Shown here: one piece after another, positions 43,120 to 52,458 of the stretch
Numbering within the stretch: position 1 is the stretch's first letter
Layout: each line of letters starts with the position of its first letter
DNA from: Streptomyces althioticus
GTDB taxonomy: Bacteria; Actinomycetota; Actinomycetes; Streptomycetales; Streptomycetaceae
NCBI GenBank assembly: GCA_014649355.1
Contig: BMSW01000010.1
Location: 62,001 to 126,000, forward strand
Direction: 5' to 3'
DNA length: 64,000 nucleotides
The notes under the pieces: model-generated
What the model saw: only the letters and a program-made list of their open reading frames with translations
The model's database searches: none
What the model was told of the DNA's origin: nothing
Program-made: the position numbers and the translations under genes

Positions 43120-44367
43120 ATGAGAACCGCCCGGCGGCCCGCACCGCCCCTCGATCCCGGGCTCCCCCGCCCCGAGCCCGTCCTGGAGGTGGTCGTGCCC
43201 GTGCACAACGAGGAGCACGACCTCGAACCCTGCGTCCGACGGCTCCACGCGCACCTCGCGGAGACCTTCCCGTACCCGTTCCGGATCACGGTCGCCGACA
43301 ACGCCAGCACCGACCGGACCCCGTGGATCGCCGCCCGTCTGGCCGGTGAGCTCCCGGGGACCCGATGGGTGCGGCTGGAGAAGAAGGGACGCGGGCGCGC
43401 CCTGCACACCGTCTGGTCCCGCTCCCCCGCCCCCGTGCTGGCGTATCTCGACGTGGATCTGTCCACCGACCTGGCGGCGCTGCTGCCGCTGGTCGCCCCG
43501 CTGATCTCCGGCCACTCGGACCTCGCGATCGGCACCCGTCTCGCCCGGGGCTCCCGGGTGGTGCGCGGGCCGAAGCGGGAGATCATCTCCCGCTGCTACA
43601 ACGGGCTGCTGCGCGGCACGCTCTCCGTCGGGTTCACCGACGCGCAGTGCGGGTTCAAGGCGGTCCGTCGCGAGGTCGCCGAGCGGCTGTTGCCGCTGGT
43701 GGAGGACCGCGAGTGGTTCTTCGACACGGAACTGCTGGTGATCGCCGAGCGGGCCGGGCTGCGCATCCACGAGGTGCCGGTGGACTGGGTGGACGACCCC
43801 GACAGCCGGGTGGACCTGCTCCCTACGGCGCTCGCCGATCTGCGCGGCATGGCCCGGCTGGGGCGGGCGCTGGCGGGCGGGCGGCTGCCGCTGACGGCGC
43901 TGGGCAGCGCCGGGACGGCGGCCGGCTCCGCCGCGGTCACCCCGCCCGGCCGGCTCGCGCAGTTGCTCCGCTTCGCCGCCGTGGGCGCCGCAAGCACACT
44001 GCTGCACCTGGGCCTGTACGTCCTGCTGCGGCCGGCCGCCGGCGCCCAGGCGGGCAACGCGCTCGCCCTGCTCCTGTGCACCGTCCTCAACACCGCGGCC
44101 AACCGGCGCTTCACCTTCGGCGTGCGCGGACGCGCGGGGCTGCCCGCCCACCACCTCGGCGGGCTGGTGGCCCTGCTGGCCGGTCTCGCCGTCACGGGCG
44201 CCGCGCTGGCCGTCCTCCACCACGCCGTCCCCGGCGCCGGCCCGGGCGCGGAACTGCCGGTGCTGGCCGCCGCGAACCTCGCCGCCGCCCTGCTCCGCTT
44301 CCACCTGCTGCGCGCCTGGGTCCTCCCCGGCCGCCGCTCCCGCCGCACGACAGGGGCCACCTCATGA
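43120..44367 (+). CDS. GT2 glycosyltransferase fused to a GtrA-like membrane domain
   Basis: 415 residues. The first 270 residues are a GT2 (DPM1-like) domain: VVVPVHNEEHDLEPCVRRL, VADNASTDRTPWIA, YLDVDLSTDLAALLPLV (the DxD region) and GFTDAQCGFKAVRRE. The rest is a four-span GtrA/DPMS-like membrane domain (LLRFAAVGAASTLLHLGLYVLL; NALALLLCTVLNTAANRRFTF). The fusion probably makes a polyprenyl-phosphate-linked mannose or similar sugar at the membrane. Its stop overlaps the next start (ATGA), so it is coupled to a polytopic glycosyltransferase that would use the lipid-linked sugar. Confidence 0.88.
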   Translation: MRTARRPAPPLDPGLPRPEPVLEVVVPVHNEEHDLEPCVRRLHAHLAETFPYPFRITVADNASTDRTPWIAARLAGELPGTRWVRLEKKGRGRALHTVWSRSPAPVLAYLDVDLSTDLAALLPLVAPLISGHSDLAIGTRLARGSRVVRGPKREIISRCYNGLLRGTLSVGFTDAQCGFKAVRREVAERLLPLVEDREWFFDTELLVIAERAGLRIHEVPVDWVDDPDSRVDLLPTALADLRGMARLGRALAGGRLPLTALGSAGTAAGSAAVTPPGRLAQLLRFAAVGAASTLLHLGLYVLLRPAAGAQAGNALALLLCTVLNTAANRRFTFGVRGRAGLPAHHLGGLVALLAGLAVTGAALAVLHHAVPGAGPGAELPVLAAANLAAALLRFHLLRAWVLPGRRSRRTTGATS

Positions 44368-45629
44368 GCGCCACGACGACCCACCCCGGACCGGCGGCGG
44401 CCCCCTCCCCCGCGCCTTCCGGACCCGCGCCAAGCCGCCCGCACGACCGGCTGCGCCGTCTCGCCGCCCGCGTCGGGCCCGTCCTCGCCGTGTACGGCGT
44501 GCTCAAGCTGGCGGGCTTCACCGTCTTCATGCTGTTGCTGGACTCGGCCGGCGACTTCCGGGAGAAGCACCCCCGGTTCGGCGGCGGGGCGCACCCGTGG
44601 GACGTGCTGGGGAGCTGGGACGGCTGGTGGTACCAGCAGATCGCCCTGCACGGCTACGACCCCGTCCTGGAGCCGGTCCCCGGCGCGACCGGGATGATCA
44701 CGCTGGAGGGCAACTCGGCGGCGTTCTTCCCGCTGTACCCGGCGCTGATGCGGCTGGTCTCGGAGGTCACCGGACTCGGCCCGTACGGCGCGGGGATGGC
44801 CGTGTCCGTGGTGTGCTCGTTCGTCGCCGCGCTCGGCGTCCACGCCGTGACCGCCCGGGTCGGCGGGCGCCGGGCCGGGCTGGTCGCCGTCGGCCTGTGG
44901 GCGGTGTGGCCGGGGTCGGGCACGGAGTGGGCGGTGTACTCCGAGTCGCTGTACACGGCGCTGGCCGCCTGGGCGTGCTGGGCCGTGGTGACCCGCCGCT
45001 GGGCGGCCGCCGGGGTGCTGGTCCTCGCCGCCGGGCTGACCCGGCCGACGGCGGTCGCCCTGGTCGCGGCGTTGGCCGTCGCGGGGCTGGTCGCGGTGGT
45101 CCGGCGGCGGGAGGACTGGCGTCAGCCGCTGGCCGCCGTGGTGATCGCCCCGCTCGGCGTGGCCGGCTACCTGGCCTGGGTGGGGTACCGGATGGGCGAC
45201 TGGGGCGGCTACACCAAGCTCCAGGAGGGCGCCTGGGGGCACACCTTCGACTGGGGCCGGCACAGCCTCGACGTGCTGACCTCCGTGCCGGTGGGTCACT
45301 TCGACTACCTGTTCGCCATGCCGATGGAGGACGTCATCGGCGTCGGGGTGGTGCTGCTGGTGCCGGTGCTGACCGTGCTGCTGGTGCGGCTGCGTCCGCC
45401 GTCCGTGCTGGTCGTGTACACGGTGCTGTCGTACCTGACGGTGATGGGCACGCAGCAGTACTTCGGCAACGTCTCGCGCTATCTGCTGCCGCTGTTCCCG
45501 CTGTTCGTGCCGCTCGCCCTGGCCATGCGGCGGCTGAGCGGGCCCGTGCTGGCCGCGGTGCTGGGCACGGCGGCGGTGGCGTCGGGGTCGTACGCGGGGT
45601 ACGTCCTGTTCGAGCTGGGCGTGCCGTAG
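44364..45629 (+). CDS. Polytopic membrane mannosyltransferase-like protein (PIG-V/GT-C type)
   Basis: 421 residues and about 9-10 membrane spans. After a cytosolic N-terminus rich in Pro/Ala, a first luminal loop carries WDGWWYQQIALHGYDP, the conserved aspartate/tryptophan motif of the PIG-V-like GT-C family. FFPLYPALMRLV follows. It would transfer a sugar from a polyprenyl-phosphate donor to a protein or lipid outside the membrane. The donor is presumably made by the coupled GT2-GtrA protein (4-base overlap). Acceptor unknown. The C-terminal region (QQYFGNVSRYLLPLFPLFVPLA) is typical of the family. Confidence 0.82.
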   Translation: MSATTTHPGPAAAPSPAPSGPAPSRPHDRLRRLAARVGPVLAVYGVLKLAGFTVFMLLLDSAGDFREKHPRFGGGAHPWDVLGSWDGWWYQQIALHGYDPVLEPVPGATGMITLEGNSAAFFPLYPALMRLVSEVTGLGPYGAGMAVSVVCSFVAALGVHAVTARVGGRRAGLVAVGLWAVWPGSGTEWAVYSESLYTALAAWACWAVVTRRWAAAGVLVLAAGLTRPTAVALVAALAVAGLVAVVRRREDWRQPLAAVVIAPLGVAGYLAWVGYRMGDWGGYTKLQEGAWGHTFDWGRHSLDVLTSVPVGHFDYLFAMPMEDVIGVGVVLLVPVLTVLLVRLRPPSVLVVYTVLSYLTVMGTQQYFGNVSRYLLPLFPLFVPLALAMRRLSGPVLAAVLGTAAVASGSYAGYVLFELGVP

Positions 45630-45692
45630 GCCACCGGGTGGGTGGCGGCCCCGCGCAGTACGCTGAGCACAGCCGGCCACCGGGAGCTTTCC

Positions 45693-46079
45693 ATGTGGAA
45701 ACGCAGGAAGCACGTCCGTCGATCCGCCCCCGCCGCACCGGAGTTGTGCGATCTGTGCGGGAGAACGTTCCCTGCCGACGAGGCGGTGTGCGGGCATGTG
45801 GCCGACTCCTCGGCCGTGCTCCCCGACGACCCGCTGCACGACGGTCTGCGCCGCGTCACCGCGTGCTGCGAGCCCCACCTCGAGACGGTCCGCGCCGCCT
45901 ACCGGGAGCGGCCCTTCGTCCAGGAGGAGCTGTGGGCGGGCAAGATCGGCCGTGTGCTGGCGTCCGGCCGCCCGGTCCTCACGATGACGGAGCTGGCCTG
46001 CCGTACGGGCCTCGACGAGCCCGACATCCGCCGCGCGATCGCCTGGCACAACGAGCGGCGGCGGCGCCTGGACGGATGA
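45693..46079 (+). CDS. Small hypothetical protein with a possible zinc-binding Cys cluster (128 aa)
   Basis: The ATG at 45693 follows CGGGAGC. N-terminal basic region (MWKRRKHVRRSAPAA), then a cluster CDLCGRTF ... VCGHV ... ACCEPH, resembling a zinc ribbon or treble clef (CxxC, Cys/His pair). The second half (LTMTELACRTGLDEPDIRRAIAWHNERRRR) looks like a helix-turn-helix. It might bind nucleic acid; I cannot assign a role. It is convergent with the CNNM gene, with a long hairpin between. Confidence 0.7.
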   Translation: MWKRRKHVRRSAPAAPELCDLCGRTFPADEAVCGHVADSSAVLPDDPLHDGLRRVTACCEPHLETVRAAYRERPFVQEELWAGKIGRVLASGRPVLTMTELACRTGLDEPDIRRAIAWHNERRRRLDG

Positions 46080-46095
46080 CCGCACGCGCACATGA

Positions 46096-46135
46096 CCGCG
46101 GCCCCGGCCGGACAGGTGTCCGGCCGGGGCCGCGG
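46096..46135. terminator. 40-base perfect-palindrome terminator
   Basis: CCGCGGCCCCGGCCGGACA pairs over 19 bp with the downstream arm; the central GG forms the tip (with neighbours opening as a loop). It lies between the two convergent genes. Confidence 0.9.
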
Positions 46136-46153
46136 GGTGTCGCCGGGCGGGGG

Positions 46154-47179
46154 TCAGGCCGGGGCCGGAGCCGCCGGGCCGACCAGTTCGGTCAGGACGT
46201 CCTCCATCGTCACGAAGCCGATGACCTTGCCGTTCTCGCCGACGGCCGCGGCGAGGTGGCTGCCCTCCGCGCGGAGCGCGGTGAGCGTGTCGTCGAGCGG
46301 GGTGTCGATGCGGACCCGGGTGACCTTGTGCAGCGCCGTGCGCGGGAACGGGCGGTCCCGTTCGGTCACGCCGAGGGTGTCCTTGATGTGCAGGTAGCCC
46401 AGGAGGGCGCCGTCGGGGCCGGTGACCGGGAAGCGGGACAGGCCCGCCCCGGCGGCCACCCGCTCCAGCCGCGCCGGGGTGACCGTGTGGTCGACGGTGT
46501 GCATCTTCCCGGCCGGGACGAGGATCTCGCCGACCGGGCGGGTGCCCAGCTCCAGCGCGTCCCGCAGCCGCTCCCCGTCCGCCGGGGTGAGCAGTCCGGC
46601 CTCACTGGAGTCGACGACCATCCGGGCGAGCTGGTCGTCGGTGAACACCGACTCCACCTCGTCCTTCGGCTCGACCCGCAGCAGCCGCAGCAGGACGTTG
46701 GCGAACGCGTTGATGCCGAACACGAAGGGCCGCAGTGCCCGGGTCAGCCACACCAGCGGCGGTCCCAGCAGCAGCGCGCTGGGCACGGGAGCGGCGAGCG
46801 CGACGTTCTTCGGCACCATCTCGCCGATCAGCATGTGCAGGTACGTGGCGAGGGTCAGGGCGATCACGAACGCGATCGGGTGGACCAGCGCGTCCGGGAC
46901 GTTCACCGCCTCGAACGGCGGCTCCAGCAGATGCGCGATGGCCGGTTCGGCGACCGCGCCGAGCACCAGCGACGACACCGTGATGCCGAGCTGGGCGGTG
47001 GCCATCATCGCGGACAGGTGCTCCAGCGCCCAGAGCGTCATCTTCGCGCGCTTCTCGCCCGCGAGGGCGCGCGGCTCGATCTGGCTGCGGCGCACCGAGA
47101 TCAGGGCGAACTCGGCGCCCACGAAGAACGCGTTGGTGAGCAGGGTGAGGACGCCGATGGCGAGCTGCAGGACGGTCAT
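46154..47179 (-). CDS. CNNM/CorC-family membrane protein with CBS domains (341 aa)
   Basis: ATG at 47179. The first 180 residues are a CNNM (DUF21) transmembrane domain: LLTNAFFVGAEFALISVRRSQIEPRA, then VSSLVLGAVAEPAIAHLLEPPF and MLIGEMVPKNVALAAP. A CBS pair follows (about 205-335; GLSRFPVTGPDGALLGYLHIKDTL; VGENGKVIGFVTMEDVLTELVG). There is no CorC_HlyC domain at the end, unlike its partner. Family members move Mg2+ or other divalent cations, or regulate them. The start overlaps the end of the partner gene by 4 bases, so the two form an operon. Confidence 0.88.
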   Translation of the reverse strand: MTVLQLAIGVLTLLTNAFFVGAEFALISVRRSQIEPRALAGEKRAKMTLWALEHLSAMMATAQLGITVSSLVLGAVAEPAIAHLLEPPFEAVNVPDALVHPIAFVIALTLATYLHMLIGEMVPKNVALAAPVPSALLLGPPLVWLTRALRPFVFGINAFANVLLRLLRVEPKDEVESVFTDDQLARMVVDSSEAGLLTPADGERLRDALELGTRPVGEILVPAGKMHTVDHTVTPARLERVAAGAGLSRFPVTGPDGALLGYLHIKDTLGVTERDRPFPRTALHKVTRVRIDTPLDDTLTALRAEGSHLAAAVGENGKVIGFVTMEDVLTELVGPAAPAPA

Positions 47180-48510
47180 CGGGCTTCCTCCAGGACCTCG
47201 GCCCGCACGGGGGCCGGGGCGGTGACGCGTATGCGGTCGGCGCGGTGGTGCTCGACCGCGAGCACGTCGAGCCGCCATCCGTCCACGTCCACGGAGTCAC
47301 CCGCGACGGGGATTCGGGCGAGGCGGGTGGCGATCAGTCCGGCGACCGTCTCGTACGGGCCGTCCGGGGCGGTGAGGCCGAGGCGGGTGAGCCGGTCGAG
47401 CCGGAGGCCGCCGTCGGCGTCCCAGACCGCGCGGCCGTCGGCGGTGGCCGGTGCGGGCGCCAGCTCGGGCACCTCGACGGGGTCGTGCTCGTCGCGGACC
47501 TCGCCGACGACCTCCTCGACGATGTCCTCCACGGTGGCGACGCCGGCCGTGCCGCCGTACTCGTCGATGACGACGGCCATGGCGCGGTGGGCGCGCATGC
47601 GCTCCAGCAGCCGGTCGGCGGGGAGGCTGTCGGGGACCAGCAGGGGAGGCGTGGTCAGCTCGGTGACGGGCGTGGCGGCGCGCCGCTCCGGCTCCAGGGC
47701 GAGCACGTCCCGGATGTGGACGGTGCCGACGACCTCGTCGAGGCTGTCGCGGTACACCGGGAAGCGGGACAGGCCGGTGGCGTGGCTGAGCGCGGCGGCG
47801 TCGGCGGCGGTGGCGTGCACCTCCAGGGCGCGGACGTCGACGCGCGGGGTCATCACGTTCTCGGCGGTCAGCTCGCTCAGGTGCAGCGTGCGGACGAACA
47901 GCTCCGCGGAGTCGGCCTCCAGGGCGCCCTCGGCGGCGGAGTGCCGGGCGAGCGCGCTCAGCTCCTCGGCGGTGCGGGCGGACGCCAGCTCCTCCGCGGG
48001 CTCCAGGCCGAAGCGGCGCACGAAGCGGTTCGCGGTGCCGTTGAGGTGGGTGATGAACGGGCCGAACGCGGCCGTGAAGGCGCGCTGCGGTCCGGCGACG
48101 ACCTTGGCGACCGCCGCGGGGCGCGAGATGGCCCAGTTCTTCGGGACCAGCTCGCCGATCACCATCAGCACCACCGTGGACAGGGCCACGCCGAGCAGGG
48201 TCGCCACGGTCGGGGCGGCGGAGCCGAGGCCGGCCGCCCGCAGCGGGCCGCGCAGCAGCGCGGCGAGGGACGGCTCGGCGAGCATGCCGATCACCAGGGA
48301 GGTGACCGTGATGCCGAGCTGGGCGCCTGACAGCTGGACCGTCAGGCGGCGTACGGCGGCCAGCGCACCGGCCGCGCCGCGCTCACCCGCGTCCGCGGCG
48401 CGCTCGAGTTCGGCGCGCTCGACGGTGGTGAGGGAGAACTCGGCCGCGACGAACACCGCGCAGGCCAGCGTCAGCAGCAGGGCGAGCAGGAGCAGCAGGA
48501 TCTCGGTCAC
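47176..48510 (-). CDS. CNNM/CorC-family membrane protein with CBS and CorC_HlyC domains (444 aa)
   Basis: A GTG at 48510 starts it. The DUF21 domain (AVFVAAEFSLTTVERAELERA; VMLVIGELVPKNWAISRPAAV-type) spans about residues 5-200. A CBS pair is at about 215-345 (GLSRFPVYRDSLDEVVGTVHIRDVL; MAVVIDEYGGTAGVATVEDIVEEVVGE). A C-terminal transporter-associated CorC_HlyC domain (VWDADGGLRLDRLTRLGL...DVLAVEHHRADRIRV) completes it. Its hemolysin name in databases is historical. It is the first gene of a two-gene operon with a shorter paralogue, a common pair in Streptomyces. Confidence 0.9.
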   Translation of the reverse strand: MTEILLLLLALLLTLACAVFVAAEFSLTTVERAELERAADAGERGAAGALAAVRRLTVQLSGAQLGITVTSLVIGMLAEPSLAALLRGPLRAAGLGSAAPTVATLLGVALSTVVLMVIGELVPKNWAISRPAAVAKVVAGPQRAFTAAFGPFITHLNGTANRFVRRFGLEPAEELASARTAEELSALARHSAAEGALEADSAELFVRTLHLSELTAENVMTPRVDVRALEVHATAADAAALSHATGLSRFPVYRDSLDEVVGTVHIRDVLALEPERRAATPVTELTTPPLLVPDSLPADRLLERMRAHRAMAVVIDEYGGTAGVATVEDIVEEVVGEVRDEHDPVEVPELAPAPATADGRAVWDADGGLRLDRLTRLGLTAPDGPYETVAGLIATRLARIPVAGDSVDVDGWRLDVLAVEHHRADRIRVTAPAPVRAEVLEEAR

Positions 48511-48719
48511 CGTGCCACCCCCGCTCCCTGACCGGCCGCGTGACGCGGACTGCGGGTGGTGGCACGGCTACTACTGGGAGGATCACCCATCGGGGGACCG
48601 TCGCTCCTTTTCGAACAGTACGAAGATGTGTGGAAACAGGATGGCCTGCTTCCACGCCAACTGTAAAGGACCCGCAAAACATCCCGCTCGTGTGTGACCT
48701 TCGACGCGGGGATGCCGGG

Positions 48720-51104
48720 TCAGCCGTCCCAGGTCCAGTCGGCGACCTCGGGCAGGTCGGTGCCGTGCTCGCGGATCCAGTCGTGGTGGCGCAGGCGGAC
48801 GTCCTCCATCCGCTGCCGTACCGCGGCGGCCCGTACCGCGAGGCCCGGGACGCGGTCGATGACGTCCATCACCAGCCGGTAGCGGTCGAGGTCGTTGCGG
48901 ACCACCATGTCGAACGGCGTGGTCGTGGTGCCGATCTCCTTGTAGCCGCGCACGTGCAGGTGGTGGTGCCCGGTGCGGCTGTAGGCGAGCCGGTGGATCA
49001 GCCACGGGTAGCCGTGGTACGCGAAGATCACCGGTTTGTCCGCGGTGAACAGGCCGTCGTACTCGAAGTCGGACATGCCGTGCGGGTGCTCCGCGCGGGG
49101 CAGCAGTCGGGCGATGTCGACGACGTTGACGACCCGCACGGCCAGCTCCGGCAGGTGCCGGCGCAGTAGCTGCGCGGCCGCCATGACCTCCTGGGTGGGG
49201 ACGTCGCCCGCGCAGGCCAGCACCACGTCGGGTTCGCGGTCGCCGGTCTCGGTGCCCGCCCAGTCCCAGATGCCGGCGCCGCGCGCGCAGTGCGTCCGCG
49301 CGTCCTCCATGGACAGCCAGTCGAAGCAGGGCTGCTTGCCGGCCACGATCACGTTGACGTAGTCGCGGCTGCGCAGGCAGTGGTCGGCCACCGACAGCAG
49401 GGTGTTGGCGTCCGGCGGCAGGTAGACCCGTACGGCCTCCTGGCTCTTGTTGAGGATGTGGTCGACGAAGCCCGGGTCCTGGTGGGAGAAGCCGTTGTGG
49501 TCCTGGCGCCAGACGTGCGAGGTCAGCAGGTAGTTCAGGGAGGCGATGGGGGCGCGCCAGGGCAGGCGGCGGGTGACGCGCAGCCACTTGATGTGCTGGT
49601 TGACCATCGAGTCGACGATGTGCACGAACGCCTCGTAGCAGGAGAACAGGCCGTGCCGGCCGGTGAGGAGGTAGCCCTCCAGCCAGCCCTGGCAGGTGTG
49701 TTCGGAGAGGATCTCCATCACCCGGCCGTGCCGGTCGAGGTCCTCGTCCACGTCGTACGTACGGGCCTGCCACGCCTTGCCGCTCGCCTCGTACACGGCC
49801 TGGAGGCGGTTGGAGGCGGTTTCGTCGGGGCCGACCAGCCGGAAGTCGCGGCGGTCCGCGGTGGCCCGCATGACGTCCTGGAGGAGGTCGCCGAGGACAC
49901 GGGTCGGCTCGTGCATCGTCGCGCCCGGCTTGTCGACGGTCACGGCGTGCCGCTCCAGCGGCGGCATCGGCAGCTCGCGCAGCATCAGCCCGCCGTTGGC
50001 GTACGGGGTGGAGCCGAGGCGGCGGGCGCCGGCGGGGACGCAGGCCAGGACGTCGGCGCGGGGGCGGCCGTCCTCGTCGAACAGTTCCTCGGGCCGGTAC
50101 GACCGCAGCCACGCCTCCAGCTGCCGCAAGTGGTCGGGGTTGTCGCGGACTCCGGGCAGCGGCACCTGGTGGGCACGCCAGGTGTTCTCCACGGGCAGCC
50201 CGTCGACCTCGGCGGGCCCCGTCCAGCCCTTCGGGGTGCGCAGCACGATCATCGGCCAGCGGGGGCGTTCGGTCGCGCCGTCCTCGCGGGCGGCCCGCCG
50301 GATGGCGGCGATGCGGTCGAGGGCGGCGTCCATGGCGCGCGCCATCGACTGGTGCACGGAGGCCGGGTCGTCGCCGATCACGTGCAGCGGGTCGTGGCCG
50401 TAGCCCCTGAGCAGCGCGTCCAGTTCGTCGTCGGGGATGCGGGCCAGCACGGTCGGGTTGGCGATCTTGTAGCCGTTGAGGTGGAGGATCGGCAGGACGG
50501 CGCCGTCGTGGACGGGGTCGAGGAACTTGTTGGAGTGCCAGGAGGTCGCCAGCGGTCCGGTCTCCGCCTCGCCGTCGCCGACCACGCAGGCCACCACCAG
50601 GTCCGGGTGGTCGAGGGCAGCGCCGTACGCGTGCGACAGGGAGTAGCCGAGCTCGCCGCCCTCGTGGATGGAGCCGGGGGTCTCGGGGGCGACGTGGCTG
50701 GGGACGCCGCCGGGGAACGAGAACTGCTTGAACAGCCGCCCCATCCCCGCCGCGTCGCGCGTGATGTCGGGATACGTCTCGGTGTACGACCCCTCCAGCC
50801 AGGACCCGGCGACCACGGCCGGCCCTCCGTGTCCCGGACCCCACACGCACAGGGCGTCCAGGTCGCGGGCCTGGATCACCCGGTTGAGGTGGGTGTAGAC
50901 GAGGTTCAGACCGGGCGAGGTGCCCCAGTGGCCGAGCAGCCGGGGCTTCACGTGCTCCGGACGCAGCGGCTCGGTGAGCAGGGGGTTCGCCATGAGGTAG
51001 ATCTGGCCGACGGCCAGGTAGTTCGCGGCGCGCCAGTGCGCGTCCAGCGTCCTCAGCTCGTCGTCACCGAGCGGGTCGGAGGCCTGGTGCGTGTCGACGG
51101 ACAT
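48720..51104 (-). CDS. xfp: Phosphoketolase (xylulose-5-P/fructose-6-P)
   Basis: 794 residues from the ATG at 51104. It is a thiamine-diphosphate enzyme: HWGTSPGLNLVYTHLNR, GPGHGGPA, VGDGEAETGPLATSWHSNKFL (the ThDP GDG motif with Asn), and CYEAFVHIVDSMVNQHIKWLR. The C-terminal domain is normal (VVNVVDIARLLP). It splits xylulose 5-phosphate or fructose 6-phosphate with phosphate to acetyl phosphate and an aldose phosphate, giving ATP through acetate kinase without pyruvate dehydrogenase. No ackA or pta lies in the window. It opens the stress island, with a near-match to the island's 14-bp palindrome 100 bp upstream. Confidence 0.93.
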   Translation of the reverse strand: MSVDTHQASDPLGDDELRTLDAHWRAANYLAVGQIYLMANPLLTEPLRPEHVKPRLLGHWGTSPGLNLVYTHLNRVIQARDLDALCVWGPGHGGPAVVAGSWLEGSYTETYPDITRDAAGMGRLFKQFSFPGGVPSHVAPETPGSIHEGGELGYSLSHAYGAALDHPDLVVACVVGDGEAETGPLATSWHSNKFLDPVHDGAVLPILHLNGYKIANPTVLARIPDDELDALLRGYGHDPLHVIGDDPASVHQSMARAMDAALDRIAAIRRAAREDGATERPRWPMIVLRTPKGWTGPAEVDGLPVENTWRAHQVPLPGVRDNPDHLRQLEAWLRSYRPEELFDEDGRPRADVLACVPAGARRLGSTPYANGGLMLRELPMPPLERHAVTVDKPGATMHEPTRVLGDLLQDVMRATADRRDFRLVGPDETASNRLQAVYEASGKAWQARTYDVDEDLDRHGRVMEILSEHTCQGWLEGYLLTGRHGLFSCYEAFVHIVDSMVNQHIKWLRVTRRLPWRAPIASLNYLLTSHVWRQDHNGFSHQDPGFVDHILNKSQEAVRVYLPPDANTLLSVADHCLRSRDYVNVIVAGKQPCFDWLSMEDARTHCARGAGIWDWAGTETGDREPDVVLACAGDVPTQEVMAAAQLLRRHLPELAVRVVNVVDIARLLPRAEHPHGMSDFEYDGLFTADKPVIFAYHGYPWLIHRLAYSRTGHHHLHVRGYKEIGTTTTPFDMVVRNDLDRYRLVMDVIDRVPGLAVRAAAVRQRMEDVRLRHHDWIREHGTDLPEVADWTWDG

Positions 51105-51203
51105 CGTGGTGTCCTTCCACGTCGGGGGTGCGGGGTGGGGGCGGGCGGGGTGCGTGGAGGTGCGTACCCTCCCCACCTTCCCCGGGGAAGGGGTGTCCCG
51201 ACA

Positions 51204-51217
51204 GGGCCACGTGGGCC
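51204..51217. promoter_or_regulatory. Near-match DosR/OsdR-like box upstream of xfp
   Basis: GGGCCACGTGGGCC fits GGGNCNNNNGNCCC with one mismatch at position 12. It lies 100 bp from the xfp start, like the better matches at other genes of the island. Confidence 0.45.
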
Positions 51218-51381
51218 ATTGAGGGGGCGGCGGTGCGGCGGGCGGGGGGTTGCGGGGCGGGCCGTCGCCGGGTGCTGGCCGGGCGAGGCGCCCGCGGGCG
51301 CCGGGCAGGCGGCCCCGGCGACGGGGGGCGGCAGCGCCCGCTGTGCCGTCGAGGTCGGTCATCGGCCTTTCCGCACGGCGG

Positions 51382-52242
51382 TCAGTCGTGCGCGACGACG
51401 GCGACGGGGGCGGTGGCGTGGTGCAGCACCGCGTGCGTGACGGGCCCGATGTGCGCGCCGACCGGGCCGCGGCGGGTCCGGCGGCCGACGACGACCAGCG
51501 AGGCGTCGCAGGCGGCGTCGACGATCCGGACGGCCGCGCTGCCGGCGCGGGACTCCTCGGCGACCTCGACGTCGGGGAACTTCTCCCGCCAGGGCCGCAG
51601 CACCTCGGCCAGGGCGTCGGACTGCTCCACGCCCAGTTCGGCGGCGAGGGACGGGTAGGCGGGGAGGGCGTAGGCGTAGTACGGCGGGACGGTCCAGCCG
51701 TGCACGGCCCTCAGCACGGCGCCGCGGCGGGCGGCCTCCTCGAAGGCGAAGGCGAGGACCGTGCCGTTCGGCTTGTCCGTGTCGACGCCCACCACCACGG
51801 GCCCGGTGGCCTCCGTGGAGGTGGTGGCCCGGACGAGGACGACCGGGGTGGTGGTGTGCGCGATCACCACCATGCCGACGGAGCCGACGAGGAAGCCGCC
51901 GATGCCGCTGAGCCCGCGGGAGCCGAGGACGAGGAGGTCGGCGTCCTTCGCCACCTCGGGAAGCACGTCCATGGGGCCGCCGGGAACCTGTTCGGCGACG
52001 ACCTCCAGTTCCGGGTGGCGCGCCCGCAGCGTCGCGCCGGCCTCGCGTGGGAGGCGCTCGGCGCGCTCCCGGAAGGTGCCGTCGGCCATGAGCGCGGACT
52101 CGGCGACGGGACCGGGGAGCGGCTCCCGGACGTTGACGAGCCGCAGCGGCAGCCCGCGCAGCAGCGCCTCTCGGGCGGCCCACTCTGCGGCGGCACGGCT
52201 CTCGGACGAGCCGTCGTAGCCCACGGTGACGGTGCGGAGCAT
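51382..52242 (-). CDS. Tandem-domain universal stress protein (286 aa)
   Basis: ATG at 52242. Domain 1 begins TVTVGYDGSSESRAAAEWAA and ends with LLVLGSRGLSGIGGFLVGSVGMVVIAHTTTPVVLV (GxxG-9x-GS ATP loop). Domain 2 begins PVVVGVDTDKPNGTVLAFAFEEA and has LVVVGRRTRRGPVGAHIGPVTHAVLHHATAPVAVV. Both domains are thus near-complete. It is cytosolic, probably an ATP-binding stress or dormancy protein. A perfect 14-bp DosR-like palindrome (52345-52358) lies 103 bp upstream, in the gap before the symporter-phosphatase gene, so this gene has its own promoter. Confidence 0.92.
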   Translation of the reverse strand: MLRTVTVGYDGSSESRAAAEWAAREALLRGLPLRLVNVREPLPGPVAESALMADGTFRERAERLPREAGATLRARHPELEVVAEQVPGGPMDVLPEVAKDADLLVLGSRGLSGIGGFLVGSVGMVVIAHTTTPVVLVRATTSTEATGPVVVGVDTDKPNGTVLAFAFEEAARRGAVLRAVHGWTVPPYYAYALPAYPSLAAELGVEQSDALAEVLRPWREKFPDVEVAEESRAGSAAVRIVDAACDASLVVVGRRTRRGPVGAHIGPVTHAVLHHATAPVAVVAHD

Positions 52243-52344
52243 GGGATCCACCTCCCGTTGGGGGCCCTCCAGGTCGGGCCCCTCCGCAGCCCACGATTCC
52301 GCCGCGCCGGCCCTCACAACAGAGGCCACGGGTCCCCCGCCCGC

Positions 52345-52358
52345 GGGCCGTTGGACCC
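52345..52358. promoter_or_regulatory. DosR/OsdR-like box upstream of a universal stress gene
   Basis: GGGCCGTTGGACCC fits GGGMCSTTSGRCCC. It is 103 bp before the USP start at 52242. A weaker copy (GGGTCCCCCGCCCG, one mismatch) lies just downstream at 52330-52343. Confidence 0.65.
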
Positions 52359-52458
52359 TCCGCCCGGGGCCTGCCCGGACCGCGCACCGAGCGCACCAGG
52401 GCTCCGCCCCGACGGACATGCGGCGGGACCCGGTCCGAGAGGCGCGCCAGCCCCGTCC

